Assembly (NCBI GenBank): GCA_030388825.1
Contig: CP128835.1
Coordinates: forward strand, 1,544,001 to 1,608,000
Direction: 5' to 3'
Length of the DNA: 64,000 bases
Source of the DNA: Rossellomorea sp. AcN35-11
GTDB lineage: Bacteria > Bacillota > Bacilli > Bacillales > Bacillaceae_B
Under the pieces are notes generated by a model. The model did not search any database. It saw nothing but the letters and a program-made list of their open reading frames with translations, and was not told the origin of the DNA. The position numbers were made by a program, and so were the translations under genes. Shown in pieces: positions 1-10,958 of the stretch (its first letter is position 1; every line of letters begins with the position of its first letter).

Positions 1-1
1 A

Positions 2-157
2 ATCTGGGCCGTTCAGTTATTGGTTATGTTTACGTTGATCCAATTACTCCTCAATGCCATCATACATGGCTTCCAATTCAACACCACCACCTGGACGTAT
101 CTGGTCATGATGACCTTTCTTATTTTTCTGAACGTAAGGAGGAAACAAAATGAATAA
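2..157 (+). CDS. Membrane protein, C-terminal end only (partial)
   Basis: The frame is open from the window edge and stops at TAA 155-157, overlapping the next start by 8 nt. About 51 residues are visible, mostly hydrophobic, with two probable membrane segments (VQLLVMFTLIQLLLNAII and TWTYLVMMTFLIFLNV) and a basic RRK tail that would face the cytosol. Another frame is also open (TGA at 151-153) but encodes a polar, His-rich peptide and is less likely. The overlap suggests translational coupling to the thioredoxin-like gene. The family cannot be identified from this fragment. Confidence 0.5.
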   Translation: MWAVQLLVMFTLIQLLLNAIIHGFQFNTTTWTYLVMMTFLIFLNVRRKQNE

Positions 158-731
158 ACGGAATTTTGCCCTGGCCATCGTTGCTCTCCTGATCGGTATA
201 TTCTTGGTTAATCTGTTTCAGGATCAGCAGGAGAAGAAGGAGAGGGAAGAAGCTGCCCAATTAGCCAGTGAATCGATGGATCTTTCCGATGCCAAACAAG
301 GGCTCGCGAAAGGGGATAGAGCCCCTGATTTTGAATTAACCACTTTAGAAGGTGAGACGATTAAGCTTTCAGATTATCAGGGCAAAAAGGTGATCCTGAA
401 CTTCTGGGCTACCTGGTGCCCGCCATGTAAAGCGGAAATGCCCCATATGGAGAGCTATTATGAGGATTCTGCAGAAGAAGAAAACGTCGAAATCCTTGCC
501 GTCAACCTCACGTCCATGGACGATGGAAAAAAAGCTGTCCAGCAATTTGTCGATGGCTATGAGCTTACCTTTCCCATCCCAATGGATGAAGAAGGGAAAG
601 TCGGTGACGAATACCGCGTGTTCACCATTCCCACCACCTACATGATCGACACAGGGGGCATCATCCAGCACAAAATCGTCGGGCCCATGAACGAAGAAAT
701 GATGAGTAAAATGGTCGAAGGAATGGAATGA
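150..731 (+). CDS. Membrane-anchored thioredoxin-like protein (TlpA/ResA family)
   Basis: Extracytoplasmic thiol-disulfide oxidoreductase of 193 residues. Residues 5-23 form an uncleaved signal anchor, followed by a charged, helical linker and a redoxin/AhpC-TSA-type domain (about 53-190). The active site WATWCPPC has the redox pair Cys90-Cys93, and the cis-proline loop is TIPTTY. ResA/StoA/YneN-type proteins reduce cysteines of exported proteins such as apocytochromes c; the actual substrate here is unknown. SD AAGGAGGAAACAAA directly precedes the ATG. The gene overlaps the preceding membrane protein, so the two are probably co-translated. Confidence 0.85.
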   Translation: MNKRNFALAIVALLIGIFLVNLFQDQQEKKEREEAAQLASESMDLSDAKQGLAKGDRAPDFELTTLEGETIKLSDYQGKKVILNFWATWCPPCKAEMPHMESYYEDSAEEENVEILAVNLTSMDDGKKAVQQFVDGYELTFPIPMDEEGKVGDEYRVFTIPTTYMIDTGGIIQHKIVGPMNEEMMSKMVEGME

Positions 732-733
732 TG

Positions 734-750
734 GAGAGGGACGGACCTTA
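734..750. repeat. GGGACGGACC repeat, half unit
   Basis: GAGAGGGACGGACCTTA lies directly behind the thioredoxin-like gene. It shares the GAGGGACGGACCT core with five other sites in the window (near 28.7, 35.0, 35.1, 36.5 and 39.9 kb). Here it is a single arm without an obvious partner. Confidence 0.5.
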
Positions 751-821
751 TATAACGTTTCATGGTATACTCTATGAGGTATATAAGAAATGTAACCAAC
801 ATTGAAGGAGGAGATGTGTTC

Positions 822-1205
822 ATGTTCCATTACACGAAGGAAGTGACCATGAGTGTGAAAGAAGCGGTGGAAGCAGTCGAATCCAGTCTTAAAGACGAGA
901 GCTTCGGGGTTCTGTGGAATCTTGATCTTGCCCGGAAGCTTCAGGATAAAGGGCTTGATTTCAACGAAGAAGTCGTCGTATTGGAAGTATGTAATCCACA
1001 TGAAGCGAAAAAGGTGCTGGAGGAGAGCATGCTCGTAAGCTACTTCCTGCCTTGTAAAGTGACCGTATACACGGAAGAAGGGACAACCAAGATCGGTATG
1101 GCCAGGCCTGGTAAGCTGATTGAAATGGTTGATAACGATGAACTGAAGAAACTGGCATTGGATATAGAAAACCGCCTCATCGGTTGTTTGGACAAAGTCC
1201 AATAA
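822..1205 (+). CDS. DUF302 domain protein
   Basis: Small cytosolic protein of 127 residues. The start ATG at 822 is chosen because a strong SD (GAAGGAGGAG, 804-813) sits 8 nt upstream; an in-frame ATG at 762 has none. The protein matches the DUF302 pattern: an N-terminal FHYTKEV strand, a helix VKEAVEAVESSLKD, then FGVLWNLDLARKL, VVLEVCNPHEAKKVL and LPCKVTVYTEEG, which form the alpha/beta fold of this family. Its molecular function is not established. It stands alone between the repeat and a terminator. Confidence 0.85.
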   Translation: MFHYTKEVTMSVKEAVEAVESSLKDESFGVLWNLDLARKLQDKGLDFNEEVVVLEVCNPHEAKKVLEESMLVSYFLPCKVTVYTEEGTTKIGMARPGKLIEMVDNDELKKLALDIENRLIGCLDKVQ

Positions 1206-1212
1206 AAGTCAA

Positions 1213-1245
1213 AGTCACCTGTTGGGAAGCAGGTGGCTATTTTTA
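1213..1245 (+). terminator. Rho-independent terminator behind the DUF302 gene
   Basis: AGTCACCTG (1213-1221) pairs with CAGGTGGCT (1230-1238), allowing one G-T pair, and is followed by ATTTTTATTT. Confidence 0.8.
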
Positions 1246-1325
1246 TTTCACGCTCGCTCCTACTCCTCACAATCTTCTGAATATGATACACTTTTTAAAA
1301 TACATAGATTCAGGAAGGATGAAGA

Positions 1326-2468
1326 ATGATGAAATTCACCACCAAGGTCGTACATAGCGAGCTGAAAGGTACTGAGGAAATCCGCAGTAAGGCGACACCG
1401 ATCTATCAGACGTCTGCTTTTTCTTTTGCCTCTTTAGAGGAGCTGGAGGGTTTTTATGAGGGGAAGTCCCCTTATCTTTACACGAGAACGGGAAACCCGA
1501 ACACAGACGAGCTTGGTAAGATGATAGCGGACCTTGAGGAGGCTCCTGCAGGGGTTGCAACCTCTTCCGGGTTATCAGCCATCCTTGTCGGAATCCTTGC
1601 TGTTGTGAAAGCAGGCGATCATATCATAGCGGCTGAAGATTTATACGGCGGGACATTCCATATGCTAAAAGAAGAACTCACGTCGTTTGGGATTTCCACT
1701 TCTTTCGTTGATTTCACATGTGTAGAAGAAATCGAAGGTGCCATTACCCCCCACACCAGGCTTCTATACAGTGAGACGGTCACAAATCCGTTCATGAGGG
1801 TGGAAGATATTCCGAAAATGGTGGAATTGGCTGAAAAACATCAGTTATTCACCATGATCGACAATACCTTTGCCACACCGTTTCTCCGTCAGCCTTTTCT
1901 CGAAGGGGTGGACCTGGTTGCTCACAGTGCCACGAAATATATCGGTGGGCACAGTGATATCACAGCTGGAGTCGTAGTCGGAAAAGAAGAGCTTGTGCAA
2001 AAGGCGAGAGAAAAAGTCGTGAACATGGGCTCAAACCTCAGTCCATTTGAAGCATGGCTGACATGTCGTGGTGCGAAGACACTTGCCCTTCGGATGGGAT
2101 CCCAGGCACGGAACGGAGGAGTCCTGGCAGCACACCTACGCTCGAATGAGCACGTGAAGGAAGTCTATTATCCAACAGATTTATCCAATAAAGGGAATGG
2201 TGCCATCGTCACGATCGAACTGGCAGATACATGCGATATCAGCACCTTCTTTAAATCCCTGGGATGGATCAAAATCATCCCGTCCTTAGCGGGGGTTGAA
2301 ACGACGGTTTCTTATCCATTGGGAACGTCCCATCGTGCCCTCCCGAAAGAAGCCCAGGAAAAACTGGGAATCAACACACATGTCGTCCGCATATCGTTAG
2401 GTATCGAGGATGAAGGGGACATCGTCTCTCAATTCAACGAAGCCATCGACGCATCCGTAAAAAAGTAA
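1326..2468 (+). CDS. Trans-sulfuration PLP enzyme (cystathionine gamma-synthase/lyase type)
   Basis: 380-residue member of the Cys/Met metabolism PLP family (fold type I). Visible landmarks are YTRTGNPNTDEL (residues 52-63, phosphate and active-site contacts from the neighbouring subunit), SSGLSAI, IDNTFATPF (178-186) and the PLP lysine in HSATKYIGGHSD (Lys204). It would act on an O-acyl-homoserine or cystathionine type substrate; gamma-synthase, gamma-lyase and methionine gamma-lyase cannot be separated by eye. ATG 1326 and ATG 1329 are both possible. Unlike metY-metX just downstream, it lies upstream of the SAM riboswitch and is therefore under separate control. Confidence 0.85.
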   Translation: MMKFTTKVVHSELKGTEEIRSKATPIYQTSAFSFASLEELEGFYEGKSPYLYTRTGNPNTDELGKMIADLEEAPAGVATSSGLSAILVGILAVVKAGDHIIAAEDLYGGTFHMLKEELTSFGISTSFVDFTCVEEIEGAITPHTRLLYSETVTNPFMRVEDIPKMVELAEKHQLFTMIDNTFATPFLRQPFLEGVDLVAHSATKYIGGHSDITAGVVVGKEELVQKAREKVVNMGSNLSPFEAWLTCRGAKTLALRMGSQARNGGVLAAHLRSNEHVKEVYYPTDLSNKGNGAIVTIELADTCDISTFFKSLGWIKIIPSLAGVETTVSYPLGTSHRALPKEAQEKLGINTHVVRISLGIEDEGDIVSQFNEAIDASVKK

Positions 2469-2494
2469 ATAATTAAAAAATTCAAAAAATATAC

Positions 2495-2524
2495 TTGACG
2501 TCAAGAGTCGATACCCGTTATAAT
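2495..2524 (+). promoter_or_regulatory. Sigma-A promoter of the metY-metX transcript
   Basis: TTGACG (2495-2500) and a perfect TATAAT (2519-2524) are separated by 18 nt. The predicted start near 2531 lies about 33 nt before the S-box aptamer. Confidence 0.8.
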
Positions 2525-2563
2525 TCATCTCAACGCAAGAATTTTCACATTGACAACTATATG

Positions 2564-2684
2564 CTCTTATCCAGAGAGGTGGAGGGACTAGGCCCGATGA
2601 AACCCGGCAACCTTCATGTACGCTGTCATAGCTGCATGAAAAGGTGCTAATTCCTGCAGGCGATCTGCCTGAAAGATAAGAGGA
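2564..2684 (+). ncRNA. SAM-I (S-box) riboswitch aptamer
   Basis: The conserved S-box core is present in order: CTCTTATCCAGAGAGGTGGA, then GGGACTAGGCCCGATGAAAC, CCGGCAACC, a variable P3 hairpin (TTCATGTACGCTGTCATAGCTGCATGAA), AAGGTGCTAATTCC, TGCAGGCGATCTGCCTG and GAAAGATAAGAGG, which closes P1 against the first segment. SAM binding favours the terminator immediately downstream, so metY and metX would be expressed when SAM is scarce. Confidence 0.97.
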
Positions 2685-2701
2685 GGACCCTATTCAATTA
2701 G

Positions 2702-2730
2702 ACCCTCTTCTTAGGAAGAGGGTTTTTTAT
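2702..2730 (+). terminator. S-box expression-platform terminator
   Basis: CCCTCTTC (2703-2710), loop TTAG, GAAGAGGG (2715-2722) and a run of six T. The left arm resembles the right half of P1 (AAGAGGAGG), as expected for an antiterminator switch. Confidence 0.92.
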
Positions 2731-4322
<1,592 letters not shown>

Positions 4323-4530
4323 TGGTATCTGTAGGATTACACCATGGGAATGTGGAGTTTGGATACCATTGTTAGGGTATCCCGGGGCTGTGGAAGGGAG
4401 ACCAGTGAACCAGTGGCCCTTCAATGAAATCTTAACGGCCATCTTTAATAACAAGACAGAAATCAATATGCTACTCATACGGGGGAATCCTGATCCCCCG
4501 CCACAACACCAAATAAAAGGAGGTGGAGGA

Positions 4531-5604
4531 GTGGAGAAGCCGCACACATATGAAGTGAACTCCATTACCATCCCATCCCTCACATTAGAGTCAGGCGTCA
4601 CCTTGAGTAATGTAGAACTGTCATATGAGCGAACAGGTAATCACGAAGGTCCTTCCATCCTGGTGTGTCATGCCCTGACCGGAAACCACATCGTCAAAGG
4701 GACGACGGAAGACCGTGGATGGTGGGATGGATTGATTGGTCCGGGTTCTCCAATCGATACAGAAAGGTACCATGTAATTGCCTTCAATGTACTGGGGGGA
4801 TGTGAGGGAAGCACGGGACCGGCGTCGACTAATCCTGATACGGGTGAACGGTACGGTCCATCCTTTCCTGCCATCACCATAAGGGACATGGTCCATGCCC
4901 AATATGAAGCACTACAGCTGCTTTCCGTGGAGCATCTTGAAGCGGTTATCGGAGGTTCCCTGGGGGGGATGCAGGCACTTGAATGGGGGGCTCTTTACCC
5001 GGAGTACATCAAGAAGGTATTTGCCCTCGCTGTCACCCCTGCCTTGAATGACTACGGTCTTGCATTTAATCATATCGGTATCACGGCAATTCAGGAGGAC
5101 CCTGCCTTCCAAGGGGGGAACTATCCGCCTGGGGCCCTCTTGAAAGGATTGGAGATTGCCAGGATGGTAGGTATGGTCACATACCGGACGCAGGAACTGT
5201 TCAATCAGCGTTTTCAGCGCAGAGGGAAGAACGGGCGGTATCATGTAGAGAGTTACCTTGATTATCAAGGGGAGAAGTTAGGGAAGCGTTTTGATCCGAA
5301 CAGCTACCTTACCCTGTTAAAAGCCATGAACTCCCATGATATCGGGAGGGAAAGAGGAGGTACAGAGGAGGCAGCCAAACATTATCCATGTGAGCTGATA
5401 ACGATCAGTTATGAGGGGGATTCGATTTATTCCCCTCAGGAACAAAAGGAATTTACAGAACTTGTATCAAAGGGTAACCATTATTTCATCTCCACCAGTT
5501 TCGGGCATGATGGTTTCCTGGTCGAATTTGAAAAGTGGGGACCTATCATTGCATCCCATCTGCAAAATCATCATGTGCCCAGGGTTTTTACAAGTATAAA
5601 ATAG
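4531..5604 (+). CDS. metX: Homoserine O-acetyltransferase
   Basis: Alpha/beta-hydrolase-fold enzyme of 357 residues that acetylates homoserine with acetyl-CoA and so supplies MetY. The GTG start at 4531 is preceded by AAAGGAGGTGG (4517-4527); the frame extends further upstream but without an SD and with unrelated sequence. Landmarks are CHALTGNHIVKG, LGGCEGSTGP, the nucleophile elbow GGSLGGMQ, ISYEGDSIY with the catalytic Asp, and SFGHDGFLVE with the catalytic His. It is of the MetX type, not the MetA type used by B. subtilis. It follows metY after a 208-nt spacer and probably shares the SAM riboswitch transcript. Confidence 0.92.
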   Translation: MEKPHTYEVNSITIPSLTLESGVTLSNVELSYERTGNHEGPSILVCHALTGNHIVKGTTEDRGWWDGLIGPGSPIDTERYHVIAFNVLGGCEGSTGPASTNPDTGERYGPSFPAITIRDMVHAQYEALQLLSVEHLEAVIGGSLGGMQALEWGALYPEYIKKVFALAVTPALNDYGLAFNHIGITAIQEDPAFQGGNYPPGALLKGLEIARMVGMVTYRTQELFNQRFQRRGKNGRYHVESYLDYQGEKLGKRFDPNSYLTLLKAMNSHDIGRERGGTEEAAKHYPCELITISYEGDSIYSPQEQKEFTELVSKGNHYFISTSFGHDGFLVEFEKWGPIIASHLQNHHVPRVFTSIK

Positions 5605-5654
5605 AAGACCCTTTATCATAACTCGTCCCCCTCCGGCATATAGTTAGATAAGCA

Positions 5655-5700
5655 AAGACATCGCACCGCCTAAAGCGCGTTTTTGTGTGGTGTCTTTTTC
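5655..5700 (+). terminator. Probable terminator behind metX
   Basis: AGACATCGCAC and GTGTGGTGTCT form an imperfect stem around a GC-rich loop, followed by TTTTTCGTT. Mismatches make it weaker than the other terminators here. Confidence 0.45.
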
Positions 5701-5796
5701 GTTGGATAAGACCGTTTACCGTGAGGCTGAAGCAGCCTGCAGCGCTCACGCTACACCTTATCTGTACCATAGATAAAACATGCTGGAGGGGAATAT

Positions 5797-7242
5797 ATGG
5801 AGTGGACGGGCAGGAAGCTCATCATCACAATCATCATTAGTATGCTGATCGGGGCCGGTGGGATGTACGGCGGCTTGGAGTGGAAAGACAAGTCAGGGGA
5901 CGAGCTTGCTCAGTTTGACGGCAAAGGTGAACTAAATGACAAGCTTCACAAGGTGGAGGTTGCGTATGACCTGATCAGTGACAAGTTCTTTCAGGATGTG
6001 GACAAGGGGCAGCTGGTTGAAGGTGCCATCCAGGGAATGCTGAAGACCCTCGATGACCCTTATTCAGTTTACATGAATGCTGAAACTGCCTCTCAATTCA
6101 ATGACGCACTGGATTCCTCTTTTGAAGGAATCGGAGCCGAAGTGACGATAATGGACGGAAAGCTGATCATTGTCGCCCCATTTAAACATTCACCTGCGGA
6201 AGAAGCAGGACTGAAACCGAATGACCGGATCATCAAAGTTGATGGTAACAGCATTGAAGGTCTTGACCTGTACGAAGCTACTCTGAAAATCAGAGGAAAG
6301 AAAGGCACGAACGTTAAGCTGGAAATAACGAGAGAAGGGCTGACCAAACCGATAGAGGTATCCGTGAAACGGGATGAAATCCCTGTTGAGACGGTCATCT
6401 CGGATGTGAAAGAAGTGAAAGGAAAGAAGACAGGGTATATCCAGATCACGACGTTCTCAGAGAATACAGCCATGGATTTTAAAAAGCAGTTAGAGGATCT
6501 TGAAAAGAAAAAGGTAGAGGGCTTGATCCTTGATGTGCGAGGGAATCCAGGCGGTCTTCTTTCAAGTGTGGAGGACATTCTTAAAGAGTTTGTCACGGAG
6601 AAAAAGCCTTATGTGCAAATTCAGGAACGGAGCGGGGAAGTCATGAAGTCCTTCTCTAACGGCAAAGAAAGAAAAGCGTACCCTGTAGTGGTGTTGATAG
6701 ACGAAGGGAGTGCCTCGGCCTCTGAAATCCTTGCAGGTGCCTTGAAAGAGGCGGAAGGATATCCTCTCATCGGTACAAAGAGCTTTGGTAAAGGGACGGT
6801 CCAGCAGGCCGTGCCAATGGGGGATGGCAGCAATATCAAGCTGACGATGTTTAAGTGGCTGACCCCGAACGGAAATTGGATTCACAAAAGGGGCATCAAA
6901 CCGGATATACCTGTCAGGCAGCCATCTTATTTCTATGCCCATCCACTACAAGTGGAAAAACCCCTTCAAGAGGGAATGAACAATGAACAGATTCAAAACG
7001 CCCAGGAAATGCTTCAGGGACTCGGCTTCAGGATAGACCGGACAGATGGATATTTCAGTAAGGAAACGGAAAGGGCTGTAAAGGATTTCCAAAGTCAGGA
7101 AAGCATCGATGTGACGGGAATCATTGATACGATGACAGGGGAGCGTTTACAGGAAGAAATCTTGGAAGCCGTTCAGAATGAGAAAAATGACCTGCAGCTT
7201 CAGGCTGCATTGGAATATATCACACGTACAGCTAAACGCTAA
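5797..7242 (+). CDS. ctpB: Carboxyl-terminal processing serine protease (S41) with PDZ and peptidoglycan-binding domains
   Basis: 481 residues, matching B. subtilis CtpB (YvjB). Residues 7-24 form the signal anchor that places the enzyme outside the cytoplasmic membrane. A PDZ domain (about 105-190, substrate gate GIGAEV), the S41 catalytic core with GSASASE (Ser307) and GTKSFGKGTVQ (Lys332, Gln336), and a C-terminal PG_binding_1 domain (about 396-460) follow. In B. subtilis CtpB cleaves SpoIVFA to trigger sigma-K activation during sporulation; the same role is inferred. The SD GGAGGGG precedes ATG 5797. minJ follows, as in B. subtilis, but the usual upstream ftsEX genes are replaced by the met block. 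Confidence 0.95.
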   Translation: MEWTGRKLIITIIISMLIGAGGMYGGLEWKDKSGDELAQFDGKGELNDKLHKVEVAYDLISDKFFQDVDKGQLVEGAIQGMLKTLDDPYSVYMNAETASQFNDALDSSFEGIGAEVTIMDGKLIIVAPFKHSPAEEAGLKPNDRIIKVDGNSIEGLDLYEATLKIRGKKGTNVKLEITREGLTKPIEVSVKRDEIPVETVISDVKEVKGKKTGYIQITTFSENTAMDFKKQLEDLEKKKVEGLILDVRGNPGGLLSSVEDILKEFVTEKKPYVQIQERSGEVMKSFSNGKERKAYPVVVLIDEGSASASEILAGALKEAEGYPLIGTKSFGKGTVQQAVPMGDGSNIKLTMFKWLTPNGNWIHKRGIKPDIPVRQPSYFYAHPLQVEKPLQEGMNNEQIQNAQEMLQGLGFRIDRTDGYFSKETERAVKDFQSQESIDVTGIIDTMTGERLQEEILEAVQNEKNDLQLQAALEYITRTAKR

Positions 7243-7253
7243 GAACCGAGCCG

Positions 7254-7278
7254 GCCGGCCATTATTATGGCCGGCTTT
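7254..7278 (+). terminator. Terminator behind ctpB
   Basis: Perfect 9-bp stem GCCGGCCAT (7254-7262) / ATGGCCGGC (7267-7275) with a four-base loop, followed by a short TTTA tract. Confidence 0.75.
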
Positions 7279-7477
7279 ATTCATGGTGAATAAAATCACA
7301 CATAATCATTCTTTTTATCCACTCATCCGACAACATTTCCCGGGAAAATATGCAGAATGCCGTCGGAAATGAAATCGAATCGTAAAACAATCAAATAAAA
7401 TTGCAATAGGTTTTAAGGAAGTATTTTGATAAAATAATAGATAATGCAAATTTTCGCAAAAGGGTGGTGACGGATCA

Positions 7478-8671
7478 TTGATTGAGTTGTGGTTGCTTGA
7501 AATCGTTAAGGGATTTGGCAGGATGTTTCTTCATCCTGTAGGTTATGTGTCTGTGTTTTTCGCTATTATGGCGGGCTATTATCGTGTGAAGAGGGAAAGA
7601 AGAGACTTCAATACGAGATTACTGGACGGCTATCATGATACGAGGGTTTTATTTTCATATGGAATCGTACTTGGGCTACTGTTTTCTATCTTAATTGTCG
7701 GAGCGGGAGTTGTGGTTCCTTTCGCCGGGATTATCCTGATAGGGCTGCTTTCCATCCTGGCGGCGTTGACGGGCCGCTTTCAGCTCTTGTCTGCGACCAT
7801 GACGGTAGGATTCTCATACTTTATCCTTGTGATGTTGGATTATTTCCAATGGGATATCCCCTTTATGAATACATATATAGAAGACGTGAATAGAGGGATG
7901 TTGAGTTCCGTCGCAGTGCTTCTGGGAGTGTTAACGATGATGGAAGGGATCCTGATTCGATTGAACGGATGGAAGCATACGTCACCCCGGCTTCTCAAAA
8001 GTGCCAGAGGCCTGAAAGTAGGGGCTCACCAAGGTAAGAAGCTATGGCTGGTTCCAATGTTTGTATTGATCCCTACAGGACCGTTGACCCTGGCGGATTG
8101 GTGGCCGGTGTTTACAATGGGGACAGAATCCTATTCGCCCCTTTGTGTGCCGTTTCTCCTCGGCTTCCAGCAGCTTGTGAAGAGTACCTTGCCTGAGATT
8201 GCGATCAAGCATACAGGTTCACGTGTATTTTGGCTTGGAGCGTTCGTACTGACCCTTGCTGTAACAGGATTATGGGCTCCTATGTTTTCAATCGGGGCAG
8301 CTGTTGCGGCGATTTTAGGACGGGCATGGATCACCTATCGTCACAGGTCGACAGAGGATTCTAAGCCTTACTTCTTCAAAAGGCAGGCACAAGGCGTGAT
8401 GATTCTGGGGATTCTTCCCGATTCTCCAGCAAGGAAGCTGACCCTTCAAGTAGGGGAAATCGTGCTGAAAGTGAATGGTGTCGAAGTAAACACGGAAAGA
8501 GCATTTTATGAAGCCCTTCAAAAAAACGGAGCCTATTGTAAACTAGAGGTGCTAGGAACAAACGGGGAAAATCGTTTTACTCAAGGATCTCTATACGAAG
8601 GGGATCATCACGAATTAGGCATCATTTTTGCGGATGAGTCATCAGGGTGGGAGCATCACCGGGTATCGTAG
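7478..8671 (+). CDS. minJ: Cell-division topological factor MinJ
   Basis: 397 residues, the same length as B. subtilis MinJ. An N-terminal half with about seven hydrophobic segments (from VGYVSVFFAIMAGYY to AVAAILGRAWI, residues about 20-295) is followed by a cytosolic PDZ domain (about 305-380; GVMILGILPDSPARKL and VGEIVLKVNGVEV). MinJ bridges DivIVA to MinCD at poles and septa. The start is TTG 7478 with SD AGGGTGGTGA seven bases upstream; no ATG lies nearby in frame. It follows ctpB, as in B. subtilis. Confidence 0.93.
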   Translation: MIELWLLEIVKGFGRMFLHPVGYVSVFFAIMAGYYRVKRERRDFNTRLLDGYHDTRVLFSYGIVLGLLFSILIVGAGVVVPFAGIILIGLLSILAALTGRFQLLSATMTVGFSYFILVMLDYFQWDIPFMNTYIEDVNRGMLSSVAVLLGVLTMMEGILIRLNGWKHTSPRLLKSARGLKVGAHQGKKLWLVPMFVLIPTGPLTLADWWPVFTMGTESYSPLCVPFLLGFQQLVKSTLPEIAIKHTGSRVFWLGAFVLTLAVTGLWAPMFSIGAAVAAILGRAWITYRHRSTEDSKPYFFKRQAQGVMILGILPDSPARKLTLQVGEIVLKVNGVEVNTERAFYEALQKNGAYCKLEVLGTNGENRFTQGSLYEGDHHELGIIFADESSGWEHHRVS

Positions 8672-8694
8672 TGACGTGCTGCATCATAATCAGA

Positions 8695-8736
8695 AAAGAG
8701 CGAGAAGAGCATAGTTTCTTCTCGCTCTTTTTTTTA
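8695..8736 (+). terminator. Terminator behind minJ
   Basis: AAAGAGCGAGAAG (8695-8707) pairs with CTTCTCGCTCTTT (8718-8730), and the T run continues to 8735. Confidence 0.92.
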
Positions 8737-9018
8737 AAGGCTTTGTTCAGGCAGTCCAAAAGGAAATCTGCTCCTTTAAAAGGAAAGGATGAGAGTGATT
8801 GTCCTGATAAGTCAGAATAGTTTGGAACTGATGCTTGTAGGAGAAAAGTCCTTGTTATAAAATCATTTTATATACTTATATTTTCTTACGTTCAATCCTT
8901 TCATTTATTGAGTAAGAGTCCCGCAGAAATGAGGAAATAGAGATTCACAAGTGAAGAAAAAATACTATCAAACAATCGATTAGAATTTAGGAAAAATGAT
9001 ACAGTCTGTGGGAAGTGG
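8737..9018. other. Intergenic region upstream of the DISM cyclase; no gene seen
   Basis: About 280 nt, AT-rich. A weak SD followed by a 23-codon frame near 8789 is the only open frame and looks accidental. It presumably holds the promoter of the cyclase gene, but no convincing -35/-10 pair stands out. Confidence 0.4.
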
Positions 9019-10889
9019 ATGCTTATGAAACACAATAGAATCAGCCTTTTTTTAATACTCATCTTGATGTTGGCGGCAGGCTGTGAAATGAAATCAAATG
9101 ACTTTAGCAGGCTGAATTTGGAAGAGGGCCAGATCGATGTAAGCTCATGGAAGGTGGAGCATGATGAAATCATCCCCCTGAATGGATTATGGGAATTTTA
9201 CTGGAAAGAACATGATGTACATAACACGACAAAGAAAGTATATATTAAGGTCCCTTCTACCTGGAACAAAGAAAAAGGGTTACCAGGAAAAGGGTATGCG
9301 ACATATCGTCTTGTGATTCGGGGACTAAAAGAGAATGTCCGTTACGGGATGATGTTACCATCCATGTCTACTGCTTACGAATTGATTGTGAATGGTCAGG
9401 CACTTGCATCAAGCGGTCAGGTGGGCAAAAGCGAAAATACGACTAAACCCCTTTATACACCACAGGAAGTATTTTTCACCTCTGAAGGTCATGAAGCAGA
9501 AATACTCATCCACATTGCCAATTTTCATTATCGTGACGGAGGGATCTGGGAAACGATCTCATTTGGCACGGAAGAGACTATAAGGGAAAAAGGATATAAA
9601 AAACTTGCCTTTAAATCTACTATATTCGGTTGCCTTCTCCTGTCAGGTTTATATCATCTGATTCTCTATATGCAGAGAAGGAAAAACATTTCAGCTCTCA
9701 TGTTCAGTATTGTATGTTTCATTGTCTGCATAAGGATTATCACCACTGATGAAATATTATTAATCGATTTCGTTCCTTCCATTCCGTGGAGTCTGATCGT
9801 GAAATTGGAATACTTATCTTTTTATACTTCTTTGCCGCTGTTTTGCTGGGTTCTCTATTCTTTATTCCCAGACTATTTTTCCAAGAGATATGTTTCGATT
9901 TTTACATTAGTGAGTGGGTTGATGTCCTTAGTTGTTATCTTCACTCCCACGGCCATCTTTACACATACAAGCCTGTATTACCAAGTGATGGCCTTAGGAA
10001 CGATCCTTTACGTATCCATAACCTTAATAAGGACTTTACTGAACAAACAAGAAGGATCATTGATCTTAAATCTCTGTACCGTTTTTCTCTCCTTAACGGT
10101 TATCAACGACATCCTTTCTGTAAACGGTATCATCCAGTCCATTCAGATATCCTATCTTGGTTTAGCAGTGTTTATCTTTTCCCAAGCGTATATCATCGCG
10201 AACCGATCTTCGAAAGCCTTTAACGAAATGGAGAGAATGACGGAAGAGTTGGCGTTACTGAACCAGACGTTGGAAGAGAAGGTAAAGGAGAGAACGCGGT
10301 CGCTGGTGAGTTCACGGGATGATCTTCAAGTCGCAAATGAACAATTGAAGAAGCTATCCTATGTGGATCAATTGACCAAAATATCCAATCGCAGATGTTT
10401 TGAGGAACGATATAAAGAGCTTTGGAGAACTGCCTGCACGGAGGCAGCCGATTGCTGTCATGTATTTCGATATTGATTATTTCAAGCTCTACAATGATCA
10501 ATATGGCCATGAAGCCGGAGATGAATGTTTGAAATTAGTCGCAAAAACCCTTGATGAAACGATCCAATCTTTCGGAGGGAATGTGTCCAGGATGGGGGGG
10601 AGAGGAATTTATCGCTGCCCTCCTGGACCAAAGCGAAGACGGTTTGGAGGAGATTTGTGAGAGATGTAAATCAACGATCGAAGGATTGAATATCCCTCAT
10701 GAAGACTCCCTTATCAGTGAAAGGATCACTGTAAGTATCGGAGCGGCCTGGGTCGTTCCGGATGAAGATGAAAAAGGGAGGAAGTTAATCCAGGCAGCGG
10801 ATGAATGTTTGTATGAAGCAAAAGAAAATGGAAGAAACCGCTTCTATATAAAAGACCTACATTCAAGAGCTGTTGAATATCCTGCCTGA
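9019..10889 (+). CDS. 7TMR-DISM diguanylate cyclase, interrupted by two frameshifts
   Basis: About 620 residues once corrected. The N-terminus has a lipobox-like signal (LILMLAAGC). A 7TMR-DISM extracellular beta domain follows (WKVEHDEIIPLNGLWEFYW to IHIANFHYRDGGIWE, about 35-180), then seven membrane segments (about 195-390), a coiled coil (about 400-440) and a GGDEF domain with active-site motif GGEEF. It would make c-di-GMP from two GTP in response to an outside ligand. The frame breaks between about 10418 and 10444, and again at seven G (10594-10600) inside the GGEEF codons; one base fewer at each restores FDIDYFKLYND and MGGEEF. It is monocistronic and convergent with the symporter gene. 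Confidence 0.85.
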
Positions 10890-10913
10890 AGCATGAACAT
10901 GCTGCGCACATCT

Positions 10914-10952
10914 AAAAAACCAAGCTTGAAAATACTCAAGCTTGGTTTTTTG
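10914..10952. terminator. Bidirectional terminator between the cyclase and symporter genes
   Basis: AACCAAGCTTGA (10918-10929) and TCAAGCTTGGTT (10936-10947) are perfectly complementary, with an A run on the left and a T run on the right, so the hairpin can stop transcription from both sides. Confidence 0.93.
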
Positions 10953-10958
10953 ATTCTA

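Noticed and set aside
369..1202. 277-codon open frame on the minus strand across the thioredoxin-like and DUF302 genes
   Set aside because: Antisense to two genes with clear domains and SDs; the product is His/Phe-rich with no recognisable fold and there is no SD.
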